Source of the DNA: Paenibacillus anaericanus
GTDB lineage: Bacteria; Bacillota; Bacilli; Paenibacillales; Paenibacillaceae
Direction of reading: 5' to 3'
Length of the DNA: 64,000 bases
Assembly: GCF_003994475.1 (NCBI RefSeq)
Contig: NZ_RZNY01000005.1
Span: 124,001 to 188,000, forward strand
The notes beneath the pieces are model-generated. The model saw only the letters and a program-made list of their open reading frames with translations. It had not been told where the DNA came from and searched no databases. Within the stretch, counting starts at the first letter, position 1; each line of letters starts with the position of its first letter. Shown here in pieces: positions 34,101-42,869 of this stretch. Made by a program: the position numbers and the translations under genes.

Positions 34101-36993
34101 TACCGACCAATTTGTAGACGCCAATGTGGATGGTACTCAGAACTATACCTATAAGATCGTTGGCTATGATAAAAAATTAAATACATTGAACCCTGTAGAG
34201 GTTAAGGCGTTCAAGCCAGCGTTATCGGTTGAAGAGCATGTCACGCTCAAGCTGAATCAAGCATTTGATCCAACCAGCTATGTTAAGGCGACGAACTATC
34301 AAGGGCAAGATATTACTAGTGCTGTTATCGTCAAATCGAATAACGTGGATATCACGACAAAAGGAAATTATGAGGTTGTCTATGAGATCAAGAGCGAAGG
34401 GACTACCGAAACCAAGACGACACACGTAACCGTAACCAGTGATTATGTGTATGCTTCGGATCTGGATGCGGTATCCGCTATTGTTGGCTCGTGCACATTT
34501 AAGAAAGACAAAGCACCATCAGGTAGCGCGATCACACTAGTAAGACAAGGCCTAGCTGCAACTTACGCTAAGGGTTTGGGGGCTCATGCCAATTCTGAAG
34601 TAGTATATAACATCGAGGGCAAGGGTTATGACTTCTTCGAAAGCTATATCGGTATCGATCAAGCGGTGAAAGGCAATGCGGCTTCCTCTGCAACGTTTGA
34701 AATCTATGTCGATGGAGAACAGAAATTTAGCAGTGATGTATTCAAATCGAGCACAGAACATGAATTTGTACAGATCCCTGTTACAGGTGCAAGTGAGATC
34801 AAACTTGTGACAACAGATGCGAACCATAATGGGAATTCATGGGACCACACCGTATGGGCAGATGCAAAGTTTACGAATAATGCTAGTTTGCCTACATTAA
34901 CGGTTCCTGATGCCATGGAGTTTGTGAAGTTGAATAGCGATTTTGATGTTCTCAAAGGCGTAGAAGCATCGGATGCCGAAGATGGAAATCTGATTGGACA
35001 AGTTGAAGTTAACTTGAACGGTTTCAATTCGGGTAAATCGGGAACGTATCAGGTCGAATTCAAAGTGACTGACAGTGACGGCAATACGGTTTCGAAGTCA
35101 AGGCAAATCGTTGTGTACAGTGCTAGTTCATATCTTAGTGACTTGAACTGGGAATCAGCTAGAACAGATTACAATGTGGTTAGAAAAGATAAAGCGAGTA
35201 CAAACAGTACGATTAAGTTACTTGTTGATGGTGTAATCCAAGAGTTTGAAAAAGGGATTGGAACGCATGCCAACTCTGAAATCGTATATAACCTTGCCAA
35301 TACGAACTACGCTTATTTTGAAACGGTTATTGGTGTCGATCGCAATATCCCAGAGCAAAATAACTCGAGCGTGAAGTTCAGTATCCTAGCAGATGGTCAA
35401 GAAGTGTATAACAGTGGATTGATGAAATATGCTACGGAAGCTAAATTTGTTCGAATCCCAGTTACGGGTGTGCAGCAATTGAAACTAGTCGTAGACAATG
35501 CAGGGAACGGAAATGCTTCCGATCATGCGGATTTTGCAGATGCGAAGTTCCTTGTATTAAACAGTGTACCAGCACTTACGATACCTAAATCCATATCGAC
35601 TAAAGTAGGACAAGCCATCCATATCGATGAGTATTACGAAGCCATTGATGCCGAAGATGGAGACTTAACTTCTAGTGTGGTAGTTACAGGTGAAGATCAA
35701 GTTAACTTTAATCGAGCTGGCGAGTACATGATCTCTTACAACGTTACGGATAGCGACGGCAATACAATCACGAAGATTCGTACGATCGCCGTTGTGAATA
35801 TGGACGATCACAACTATCTGACGGATTATGATTGGAATGCTACGCAAAATAGTTACACGGCTCCTAGAAAAGATATCTCTATCAGTAGTAATACTCTACG
35901 ATTAACAGATGAGAGCAATCGTGAAGTTGCTTATGAAAGAGGAATCGGAGCACATTCAAATTCTACGATTGTGTATGATTTAAGCGACAAGAACTACGAT
36001 TACTTCACTTCATTCGTTGGTGTTGATCGACAAATGTACAGTTCCGTTGGTTCTGTAAGCTTTGAGGTTTATGTCGATGGAGAGAAGAAATTTGATAGTG
36101 GACTCATGAATGCAAGAGACCCACAAAAATTCATCGAAGTGGACATTAACGGTGCGGTGGAGCTTAAGTTAGTCGTGACGGACGGGGGAAATGGTAACGG
36201 ATCTGACCATGCTACATGGGGAGATCCGAAGTTGCATTTTGCCAATGCGGATAGACTATTCACTGGAGTTCTGGAACAAGCGATCGTAGATGCTAAAGTC
36301 TTGGATTTAGAAGGTTTTACTGCGGAGAGCATTGCAGAATTCACTGCTAGCTTGTCTAGAGCGGAAGAAGTTGTTGCGAGTAGAGAAGTTACGCAACAAG
36401 AAGTTGATGCAGCAGTGGTAGCATTACAAGCAGCAACAGCAGGTTTAACCTCAATTGACTTAACTCAGGTGATTACCGTGCAAGATAACTATCTAAGTAA
36501 TTCTATCAAGACAACTTTAGGTATTACGGGTGATATCACACTGGGCGATATGCTGGGATTGACTACATTAACGAGTGAGACCAGAAGAGCAAGATCGCTG
36601 GAAGGTTTGCAGTATGCCAAGAACTTGGTGACGTTAGATGTCACAGGCAATGAAATTACGGACTTCTCTCCTTTAAATGGATTAACGAAACTCGAAAACC
36701 TATTGATTGAGCCGCAAATCGTTGAGGTAGGAGGAACGTTAGAAGGACCGATTATTGAAGTGGAAAACTTAGTTACAGGAAGAGACGGTAATAAAGTTAC
36801 CCCTTATTTAGCAGGGGTTAGGCACAATCAAACGTTTAATGAGATTGTTTTGGATATGAGTGAATGGGATCAAAACCCCGATAAGTTCACCATAGACCTT
36901 TCCAATGAAGATAAGGGGTATTACATGATGTTCATCTCTTATCAAGTAGAAGGTAGCCTTGTACAATTAATGTATCTGATTGATAACAAGTAA
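31168..36993 (+). CDS. Giant secreted M60-like metallopeptidase with discoidin-like and triple NPCBM domains
   Basis: The start ATG at 31168 follows AGGAGGA; the in-frame TTG at 31114 falls in the terminator. Domains over 1941 residues: signal peptide (1-27); two F5/8 type C-like carbohydrate-binding domains (about 65-210 and 285-434, each with AIDGDMNTHWET- or MLDDQPNTHWET-like cores); M60/enhancin-like peptidase (about 511-900) with zinc motif HEIGH at 771-775 and a glutamate some 12 residues on; an FN3-like and an Ig-like module; three NPCBM domains (about 1092-1235, 1321-1455, 1548-1691) alternating with DUF5011-like modules; a FIVAR-like helix bundle (1694-1765); and a short leucine-rich repeat (1798-1850). 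M60 enzymes cut O-glycosylated (mucin-like) proteins. No LPXTG or SLH anchor is seen, so it is probably released. Expression is under a c-di-GMP riboswitch. Confidence 0.88.
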   Translation: MKKMIAIVTSAALLVSMSSEVGYALASEIHNANVTKNVLESRVSQSSLASVKPFDLYGKEILNTYNTAFKMDNANIKSITNNGGNYSGSPINKAIDGDMNTHWETGKPNTSTFTNEVVFLLDESTTLNRIVYAARQSSAKGKGFAEEFEIYSSMTDSGDDYTLVSTGEYKGSTGDVVEIKFAPATFKRIKFVYKKANQEWASGAEFSFYKEDAVSDQMKNLFTDDTYSQVSEEFNTLDKLIALENEVKSHPLYAQFQAEIENARILLSGNSIGSTTAKVSTLKGYGTEYEAAYSEAYRMPNSNVSKVTTNGGSYPGTKPEYMLDDQPNTHWETNKNNDDTFTNEVVFELTNAEVLDRVAFLARDNRKGFPEAFEIYASETSKGDTFQLVSSGTAVSTNDFLQFKFEPTKFKRIKFKFTKANINRPFVAEFRFYKQDQVSDTVSDLFTDGTMSSVVPEYNSVAKINELEKVALAHPLYPQLKDQLDLAMKIVNGEVQTEGMIITAEQHGDMKKHAQQNLRFNMGTNNQPTGLVAMPGDTINVYVDVDSTAKVPSLIFSQQEGSWNSWARGVQLRAGKNTIVVPESTTNNAYAHDVTKGGPVYIVNPYTPEEQGKAPLLRFEGVERFPMMTKDTDPAEFKTFLTAYKQRLDADKAAHPNVSDREMIDVVEMVSERIIFTGTATLAHNEFITKDLNPMATLTGYDVWINRLFDYFGLDGRSENHDAKLIRENIRLMQPYGAMYAAGDHTGIQSGTIPLMLQDLSTTNPGWGLSHEIGHRMAVSEREYGEVSNNMLPMMMSVERNAIDTRIPFESDIYKYVIEENKVAMEQQGLFARLGAFWQLELAHPGYWAKLNSLYRDRKVSLPNGESSRQQYLVEFSSEVLGQDLSSFFARHGFTVDPATKVKVSKYPASGKLWYINNSVVYYEGTGITDKNVSINVNISANAATKTNTLSFNMDKAYKQDFLGYEIYRNNVLVGFTGTDQFVDANVDGTQNYTYKIVGYDKKLNTLNPVEVKAFKPALSVEEHVTLKLNQAFDPTSYVKATNYQGQDITSAVIVKSNNVDITTKGNYEVVYEIKSEGTTETKTTHVTVTSDYVYASDLDAVSAIVGSCTFKKDKAPSGSAITLVRQGLAATYAKGLGAHANSEVVYNIEGKGYDFFESYIGIDQAVKGNAASSATFEIYVDGEQKFSSDVFKSSTEHEFVQIPVTGASEIKLVTTDANHNGNSWDHTVWADAKFTNNASLPTLTVPDAMEFVKLNSDFDVLKGVEASDAEDGNLIGQVEVNLNGFNSGKSGTYQVEFKVTDSDGNTVSKSRQIVVYSASSYLSDLNWESARTDYNVVRKDKASTNSTIKLLVDGVIQEFEKGIGTHANSEIVYNLANTNYAYFETVIGVDRNIPEQNNSSVKFSILADGQEVYNSGLMKYATEAKFVRIPVTGVQQLKLVVDNAGNGNASDHADFADAKFLVLNSVPALTIPKSISTKVGQAIHIDEYYEAIDAEDGDLTSSVVVTGEDQVNFNRAGEYMISYNVTDSDGNTITKIRTIAVVNMDDHNYLTDYDWNATQNSYTAPRKDISISSNTLRLTDESNREVAYERGIGAHSNSTIVYDLSDKNYDYFTSFVGVDRQMYSSVGSVSFEVYVDGEKKFDSGLMNARDPQKFIEVDINGAVELKLVVTDGGNGNGSDHATWGDPKLHFANADRLFTGVLEQAIVDAKVLDLEGFTAESIAEFTASLSRAEEVVASREVTQQEVDAAVVALQAATAGLTSIDLTQVITVQDNYLSNSIKTTLGITGDITLGDMLGLTTLTSETRRARSLEGLQYAKNLVTLDVTGNEITDFSPLNGLTKLENLLIEPQIVEVGGTLEGPIIEVENLVTGRDGNKVTPYLAGVRHNQTFNEIVLDMSEWDQNPDKFTIDLSNEDKGYYMMFISYQVEGSLVQLMYLIDNK

Positions 36994-37014
36994 ACTTTAT
37001 GGCACAAAACGAGA

Positions 37015-37056
37015 AAAATAGGGACAGAAGAACAGTTTCCTTGTCCCTATTTTTTT
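37015..37056 (+). terminator. Intrinsic terminator after the M60 peptidase gene
   Basis: TAGGGACA (37019-37026) pairs with TGTCCCTA (37042-37049), followed by seven T (37050-37056). Confidence 0.85.
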
Positions 37057-37124
37057 CATTTGCTTTTTCTAACTCTAGTTGATAGGATAAGAAATTACTT
37101 GTAAATAAAAGGAGTTAGTAATCC

Positions 37125-38489
37125 ATGTTACGTAAAGCGAGGGGTTGGCTGGAGCAACGGTCGCCTGCTCAGGTTATAAGCGGATATTATTTACTAGCCG
37201 TAATTGTATCCATTCTCTTATTTAGTATCCCGGCCGTCCATAAGCCGGGTGTTGATGTGTCATTTTTTGATACCGTGTTTACCGCGGTGAGTGTAGTAAG
37301 TGATACAGGTCTAGGTGTATTTAACGTTTCAGAAACCTATAGCGTATTTGGCTATTTTGTCATTATCCTCGTCTTGCAATTTGGTGGTATTGGCATTATG
37401 GCGATGAGTACATTTTTCTGGATGCTTCTAGGTAGAAAAATTGGACTTAAAGAACGCCAACTGATCATGGTGGATAATAATCAGTTTGAATTATCTGGCC
37501 TCGTACAATTAGTGAAAGAAATTCTGAAAATTATTGTCTTTGCCGAGCTTATCGGGGGACTCATTCTCGGATTCTATTATTTACGATTTTTCTCAACTTG
37601 GGAGGAAGCATTCCTTCAAGGTTTATTTGCGTCGGTCAGCGCGACCACAAATGCAGGTATGGATATAACAGGAAATTCACTTATTCCATTTGCAGGTGAC
37701 TATTTTGTCCAACTAGTGACGATTACACTGATCATTTTTGGGACCATCGGGTTCCCTGTATTAGTTGAAGTAAAGAACTATTTTTATAGAAGAAGAAACA
37801 AATCAGATTCCCCTTTCCGCTTTTCCTTATTTACGAAGTTAACGACATTTACGTATGCGATTCTTCTTCTTATGGGGACGATTTTTATTTTATTGTTTGA
37901 ATATCAACATTATTTCAAGGGTATGACGTGGCATGAGAGCTTCTTCTATGCTTTCTTTCAAGCAGCAACGACAAGAAGTGCCGGGCTTACTACCATGGAC
38001 ATAAATGATTTTTCAATGCCAACCCACTTGTTTATGAGCTTTCTTATGTTTATCGGTGGGTCCCCTAACTCTGTGGGCGGTGGGATTAGGACGACGACAT
38101 TTGCGCTAAATATATTATTTATTTATCACTTTGCTAGAGGGAACCGTGATATCAAGGTCTTTAATCGAGAGCTTCATCCTGATGATGTGATGAAATCTCT
38201 GGCCATAACGTTATTAGCTATTATCATGTGTGGTATGTCAGTGATAGCTATAAGTATCTCCGATAGCGAACAGCAACTCATTGCTATTCTGTTGGAGGTG
38301 TGCTCCGCCTTTGGTACCGTAGGTTTGTCGACGGGGATTACGCCAGAGCTTAGTCCTTTTGCGAGATGCCTGCTCATGATATTGATGTTCATTGGAAGAA
38401 TTGGTTTAACTTCGTTCTTATTTATCATAGGTGGTAGACAAAAGAAGGCAAAATTCAATTATCCAAAAGAGAGAGTTATTACTGGCTAA
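37125..38489 (+). CDS. ktrB: Ktr/Trk-type potassium uptake channel subunit
   Basis: This membrane protein of 454 residues has the four M1-P-M2 repeats of the SKT superfamily. The selectivity loops are visible: AVSVVSDTGLGVF, SVSATTNAGMDIT, AATTRSAGLTTMD and CSAFGTVGLSTG, each with its central glycine. It imports K+ and normally needs a cytoplasmic RCK subunit (KtrA/KtrC), not encoded here. AAAGGAG is 10 nt before the ATG. I looked for a c-di-AMP (ydaO) riboswitch in the 68-nt leader and saw none. Confidence 0.92.
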   Translation: MLRKARGWLEQRSPAQVISGYYLLAVIVSILLFSIPAVHKPGVDVSFFDTVFTAVSVVSDTGLGVFNVSETYSVFGYFVIILVLQFGGIGIMAMSTFFWMLLGRKIGLKERQLIMVDNNQFELSGLVQLVKEILKIIVFAELIGGLILGFYYLRFFSTWEEAFLQGLFASVSATTNAGMDITGNSLIPFAGDYFVQLVTITLIIFGTIGFPVLVEVKNYFYRRRNKSDSPFRFSLFTKLTTFTYAILLLMGTIFILLFEYQHYFKGMTWHESFFYAFFQAATTRSAGLTTMDINDFSMPTHLFMSFLMFIGGSPNSVGGGIRTTTFALNILFIYHFARGNRDIKVFNRELHPDDVMKSLAITLLAIIMCGMSVIAISISDSEQQLIAILLEVCSAFGTVGLSTGITPELSPFARCLLMILMFIGRIGLTSFLFIIGGRQKKAKFNYPKERVITG

Positions 38490-38595
38490 CTTACAACGAA
38501 GTAAATTTTACAAAAAGTTCAGTTGAAATACGACATACTGTTGTCTGACATCGTCTATTATAATGAGTCTATTGATTCATAAGGAGATGATAGGT

Positions 38596-38970
38596 TTGGG
38601 TGAAATTATTAGAAAAGATATAAATGAAGAATATGCCTACTCCGGATATGTTGAAGCAGGTGATTTCATCTTTCTGAGCTTTTGCGTTGGTAATGTTGGG
38701 CAGTCCATTGAAATGCAGATTGAGGGAGCACTCGATAACATGAGTGACAGATTACAGCAGGCGAATTTAACCTTGGATGCAGTAGTGAAGGTAGATGTTC
38801 TGCTAAGAGATGTCTGGGGTATACCTGTTATGGAGGAGGTTTTCAAGCGGAGGTTTAAAGGCAACTATCCAGCTAGAAAGACTATCTCTACAGAGTTTGC
38901 GCATCATGGTGGTCCAAGTGGATTAAAGGTTCAAATTGATGGGATAGCCTATAATCCGAAAGTAAAGTAA
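38596..38970 (+). CDS. ridA: RidA family protein
   Basis: This protein of 124 residues matches the YjgF/YER057c/RidA trimer family: YSGYVEAGDFIFLSF at the start, then GQSIEMQIEGALDNM, VVKVDVLLRDV and a C-terminal IDGIAY strand. RidA proteins hydrolyse reactive enamine/imine intermediates from PLP enzymes. The usual arginine of the active site (x-x-R-x-x-V-x-x) is not obvious here; ARKTIS occupies that place. The TTG at 38596, 9 nt after AAGGAG, gives family-typical length; ATGs at 38563 and 38587 lie upstream. It ends at a strong terminator shared with the GH19 gene. Confidence 0.82.
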   Translation: MGEIIRKDINEEYAYSGYVEAGDFIFLSFCVGNVGQSIEMQIEGALDNMSDRLQQANLTLDAVVKVDVLLRDVWGIPVMEEVFKRRFKGNYPARKTISTEFAHHGGPSGLKVQIDGIAYNPKVK

Positions 38971-39033
38971 TACAGGGGGACAATAGGATAAACGGTAAAA
39001 GTAAGGGTGGCGTCGAGTCACATGGATATATAC

Positions 39034-39116
39034 AAACAGGCTGACCATAATGCGTCTCCATGAAGCGTCGAATCTCGATGCGCTTTAGGAGGAACGCTTA
39101 TAGGTCAGCCTGTTTT
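39034..39116. terminator. Long bidirectional terminator hairpin
   Basis: AAACAGGCTGACC (39034-39046) pairs with GGTCAGCCTGTTT (39103-39115). The 56-nt loop contains a second inverted repeat (GCGTCTCC with GGAGGAACGC). It lies between the convergent ridA (+) and chitinase (-) genes. Confidence 0.8.
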
Positions 39117-39132
39117 GCGGGTGCAGCCCTTT

Positions 39133-40779
39133 CTAGAATGGACTCATGCCGAGTGTATTCAGTTTCTCGCCCGTAATATCGACGCCCATTTTCGTCGTAA
39201 TGTCGCGATAATGACCGACGCGGCGGCCGACTCGATAGTCGGTTTCATCTTTGTTGCCTTCAAAGCTACCGTTGATGATCATGATGGTGATTCCAAATCC
39301 CGCAGGCGTTAGCCCTTTAGAGATGTCAGTAGCTGAGGGTGTCCAATTTCCAACGATCACATCATGAGCTGATGGCTTTGGTGGTTGTGGCGTCATCCAG
39401 AATAACATAGCCGTCATAAAGCCCAATTTACCGTCGTTTGTAATAAGCTCCGGTTGTTGAAGTAAGGTATCTTTCGTCCCATAGATAATTCCACTAATTA
39501 GTCCATAATTGTAATTCCAACTCAATTGAATCGGACCACGTCCATGATACGATTTACCTGAAACTGGAGGGAAGTCAGCATGAGATTGAACGTAACCGAT
39601 GTTGGTAGAATTGATATAACCCACTTCTTCATTCCAAAATAGACCCCAACGAAGCTCGCCACCAGGCGCTGTCGCCCAACCACCGCCCGTTTCATGCGCA
39701 ATATTGGCGAGGAAGGCCGCCAGCTCACGCTTACGATTCTCAGCAGAACCTTCCTTAATAAATGAACCAAAATCAACTGTCTTGGAAATGATCGGAACCG
39801 TTAAGTTCCATGAAGCGTTAAAGTCGGCGTTTTGATAGATGAGTGTTTCTGTCTTCGTTGTCTTGTCCAATCGGAATACACGATTGTTCCATGTAGCACC
39901 CTCTCTGTATTCCAGCTTGTACTTAATATTTGCCACATCGGTTACAGCTGCGATCAGGTTACTATACGAATAATAGTCTGCTTGTCCCTGTTTATAATAT
40001 GGCTTGTCCGCAGCAAATGTGTGCCACTCTGTAGAACCGATACGCATCGGGAACAGCGCTTCGTATTCACTTTTCGGTAGTGCGCTCTGCACGGCTGCAA
40101 CCGCATTGGCTGGCGAAAATTGCGGGTCTATACCGCCCCATAGCGATGTAACTTGTGGATCGGTTAGTACACAACTTTGGCCAGCGTTTAATTCGCCTAG
40201 CGTGGTTCTTACGCTGATGCTCGAACTTGCCGTCGTGTTATTCTTGCCATCCCTTGCTTTTACGAAATATGAATATGGGGTATCTTGTTGTAAGCCCGTA
40301 TCGGTGTAAGTCAGTGTGGATGCGTTGGCCGAGGAACCAACCTTTGTCTCGTTCCGGTAAATGTCATAACCCGTCACAGCAATGTTGTCTGTTGCGGCAT
40401 CCCAGATCAATGTGATGGTGTTAGCTGTTTGCCCAGTCGAAACAAGATTCGTCGGAGCTGTAGGAGGAATAAGATCTTCTACGCCCCCCGTATCAGGACC
40501 AAGTAACAGCCACGGTGAGCTTGATGGATCACCCGAACCTGGTACATCGCCTTGCGTCCACCATTTGGCCCGGTACACACTGTTGTTATAGCTGACCTCA
40601 TTGCCGCCCAAGTACACTTGAGTGGATACCCAAGGTGATGCGGTTAATGAAGCTTGCTCTTGTAATTCATTTGCGGAGATCGATTTTGTAAACGCTTCCA
40701 TAGGTGTGAGTACTAACAATGCGGACAGTAAAGTGATGCATACGCGCATGAGCTTGATGCTTGTCAATTTACGTTTCAT
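39133..40779 (-). CDS. Secreted GH19 chitinase with CBM5/12 and FN3 domains
   Basis: Domains over 548 residues: signal peptide (1-36), chitin-binding CBM5/12 (about 50-95; YNNSVYRAKWWTQGDVPG, SSPWLLLG), fibronectin type III (about 105-195), and a C-terminal GH19 catalytic domain (about 210-548). The catalytic acid glutamate lies in AHETGGGW, with LRWGLFWNEEVGY and the family signature GRGPIQLSWNYNYG. It should hydrolyse chitin by inversion. TAGGAGG precedes the ATG. Plant/Streptomyces-type GH19 enzymes are often antifungal. It is monocistronic. Confidence 0.92.
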   Translation of the reverse strand: MKRKLTSIKLMRVCITLLSALLVLTPMEAFTKSISANELQEQASLTASPWVSTQVYLGGNEVSYNNSVYRAKWWTQGDVPGSGDPSSSPWLLLGPDTGGVEDLIPPTAPTNLVSTGQTANTITLIWDAATDNIAVTGYDIYRNETKVGSSANASTLTYTDTGLQQDTPYSYFVKARDGKNNTTASSSISVRTTLGELNAGQSCVLTDPQVTSLWGGIDPQFSPANAVAAVQSALPKSEYEALFPMRIGSTEWHTFAADKPYYKQGQADYYSYSNLIAAVTDVANIKYKLEYREGATWNNRVFRLDKTTKTETLIYQNADFNASWNLTVPIISKTVDFGSFIKEGSAENRKRELAAFLANIAHETGGGWATAPGGELRWGLFWNEEVGYINSTNIGYVQSHADFPPVSGKSYHGRGPIQLSWNYNYGLISGIIYGTKDTLLQQPELITNDGKLGFMTAMLFWMTPQPPKPSAHDVIVGNWTPSATDISKGLTPAGFGITIMIINGSFEGNKDETDYRVGRRVGHYRDITTKMGVDITGEKLNTLGMSPF

Positions 40780-41041
40780 AGTTATCCTCCTATACTATAG
40801 ATTTAAATTCACTATCAGTATAGTAGACTATGAATCTATTATCTATAGTCATATATGACTATATTATGTTAAAAATACATAATTTGTTATCCCGAATATT
40901 TAGGTTGAGCTAATGGATTTTTAAGAGCTACTCTTAAATTAGGATTAACTAAACGTTCATGTATTCTCATAATGTTAGCTTGATATTTGTAGGGTGTCCC
41001 TTCAGAATGAAGAGGATGCTATCGAAGAGGAGAATTATGGG

Positions 41042-41842
41042 ATGGATAATGTTCTTGTACGCAATAATGTAAAAGTGATTGGAGAAGGGAAACAAACCAT
41101 TATCTTTGGACATGGATTTGGATGCGACCAAAACATGTGGCAATATATCGTACCCTCATTTAAGACAAAGTATCGGATCATTCTATTTGATTATGTTGGT
41201 TCAGGCCACTCAGATATATCGGCATATAATGCGGAGAAATATAGTTCATTACATGGTTATGTACAAGATGTATTGGACATCATCAAATCGTTGGATCTTA
41301 AAGATGTTATATTCATAGGCCATTCGGTTAGTTCTATGATAGGGATGCTTGCATCTATCGAGCGACCCGACTATTTTGATAGATTGATAATGATCGGACC
41401 TTCTCCACGTTATTTAAATGAGGGTGAAGATTATTTCGGTGGTTTCGATAAAAGTGATATTACTGAACTCCTAGATATGATGGAGATGAATTTTGTGGGA
41501 TGGGCTAGTTTTATGGCGCCACTTGCGATGAATAATCCTGACCCGATGTTATCGCAAGAGTTAGAACAAAGCTTTAGTTCATTAGACCCTGTGATTGCTA
41601 GACAATTTGCAGCAGCTACATTTTTATCGGATCATCGGAGTGATTTATCGAAAGCTACAGTTCCCACACTCATTATGCAGTGCTCGGATGACAGCATTGT
41701 ACCTATACAAGTAGGAGAGTATTTACATCAGCACTTAAAGGGGAGTACGTTTCGCCTAATGGAGGCAAAGGGCCATTACCCACATATCAGCCATCCAGAG
41801 GAAACGATCACTTTCATTAATGAATATCTTCAATCAAGTTGA
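41042..41842 (+). CDS. RsbQ-like alpha/beta hydrolase
   Basis: This protein of 266 residues is close in length and motifs to Bacillus subtilis RsbQ: GHGFGCDQNMW (oxyanion), nucleophile Ser95 in GHSVSSMIG, acid Asp in CSDDSIVP and His245 in GHYPHISHPEE. RsbQ is needed by the PAS-domain phosphatase RsbP to pass on energy stress. Here the next gene, 34 nt on, encodes a PAS-GGDEF protein, so the hydrolase probably supplies or removes a ligand for that PAS domain. GAAGAGGAG sets the start at the ATG at 41042; the frame is open from 40994. Confidence 0.85.
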   Translation: MDNVLVRNNVKVIGEGKQTIIFGHGFGCDQNMWQYIVPSFKTKYRIILFDYVGSGHSDISAYNAEKYSSLHGYVQDVLDIIKSLDLKDVIFIGHSVSSMIGMLASIERPDYFDRLIMIGPSPRYLNEGEDYFGGFDKSDITELLDMMEMNFVGWASFMAPLAMNNPDPMLSQELEQSFSSLDPVIARQFAAATFLSDHRSDLSKATVPTLIMQCSDDSIVPIQVGEYLHQHLKGSTFRLMEAKGHYPHISHPEETITFINEYLQSS

Positions 41843-41875
41843 TACGATTAAACTGTATTGAAAGGAAATGAGCGA

Positions 41876-42856
41876 ATGGATGAGCGATTACAATATGCAC
41901 CATGTGGGTATGTTTCCATAACTCATGAAGGAATTGTTATCGATGTGAATCAAACATTCCTTGCTATCATGGGATATAGCCGAGCAAACTTGGTGGACAA
42001 TCATTTTGAATCTATCATGTCTACGGCAAATAAGCTTATTTTCCATACATATTTTTACCCTTTTATAAATCTCAATGGACATGTAGAAGAAATGTTTTTA
42101 AGTTTAAAAGATCATAAAGGTCTCGCCATTCCCTTTCTGCTTAATGGTAGAAGGTTTGAGAAGGAAGGCGTTGAGATTATAGATTGTATATTGATGCAGA
42201 TGGGTAAGCGCATTGATTATGAGGTTGAAATTCGGACAGCCAAAAGGCAAATAGAAGAGGCGTATTGGGAGAAAGATCAAGCGCTAGTGAAGCTAGAACA
42301 ACTCCATATGGAGATTGAACAGAAGCAGCAAGAACTGATGGAGTTAAACGCTAACTTAGTTAAACTGTCTGTTACAGATAAGCTTACGGGTCTGAAGAAT
42401 AGACGGTTTTTTGAGGAAAAGTTAGAGGATCAAATGATTCTCTACAGCCAGACTGGGCAACCTTTTTCGCTGTATATCGTAGACATAGATCATTTCAAAA
42501 AAGTAAACGACACATGGGGACACCCGATGGGCGACTCTGTGTTAGCAAAATTAGCGGAGGTCTTACAGTCTCATGTCCGTAAAGGAGATATTGTGGCTAG
42601 ATATGGCGGGGAAGAGTTTGTCCTCATCTTGCCTAACATGGATGCCGCTGAGTCCAAGATAAGAGCAGAGGAGTTGCGACTTACTGTAGCTAGTTCTACT
42701 TGGGAAACTGGGCAGATAACGGTAAGCATCGGTATAGCAACGTTTATCCAGATGGATTCAGATATTACGCTACTGAAAAAAGCCGACCTAGCACTTTACG
42801 CCTCTAAAGAGAATGGAAGAAATCGCGTCACGCATTTCACGGATATGAACAAATAA
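41876..42856 (+). CDS. PAS-GGDEF diguanylate cyclase
   Basis: This protein of 326 residues has an N-terminal PAS domain (about 5-115; [20 protein letters not shown]), a coiled coil (about 120-170; rich in Glu/Gln/Lys) and a GGDEF domain with the active-site motif GGEEF at 244-248 and metal/substrate residues in [14 protein letters not shown]. The cyclase should therefore make c-di-GMP from two GTP. It lacks an EAL domain and membrane helices. No RxxD inhibitory site five residues before GGEEF is seen (the preceding residues are KGDIVARY). AAAGGA precedes the ATG at 41876. It is in one operon with the RsbQ-like hydrolase. Confidence 0.9.
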   Translation: MDERLQYAPCGYVSITHEGIVIDVNQTFLAIMGYSRANLVDNHFESIMSTANKLIFHTYFYPFINLNGHVEEMFLSLKDHKGLAIPFLLNGRRFEKEGVEIIDCILMQMGKRIDYEVEIRTAKRQIEEAYWEKDQALVKLEQLHMEIEQKQQELMELNANLVKLSVTDKLTGLKNRRFFEEKLEDQMILYSQTGQPFSLYIVDIDHFKKVNDTWGHPMGDSVLAKLAEVLQSHVRKGDIVARYGGEEFVLILPNMDAAESKIRAEELRLTVASSTWETGQITVSIGIATFIQMDSDITLLKKADLALYASKENGRNRVTHFTDMNK

Positions 42857-42869
42857 AGGAGAGAATACA

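Noticed and set aside
37057-37124. Possible c-di-AMP (ydaO) riboswitch before ktrB
   Set aside because: The leader is only 68 nt and contains none of the conserved ydaO blocks.
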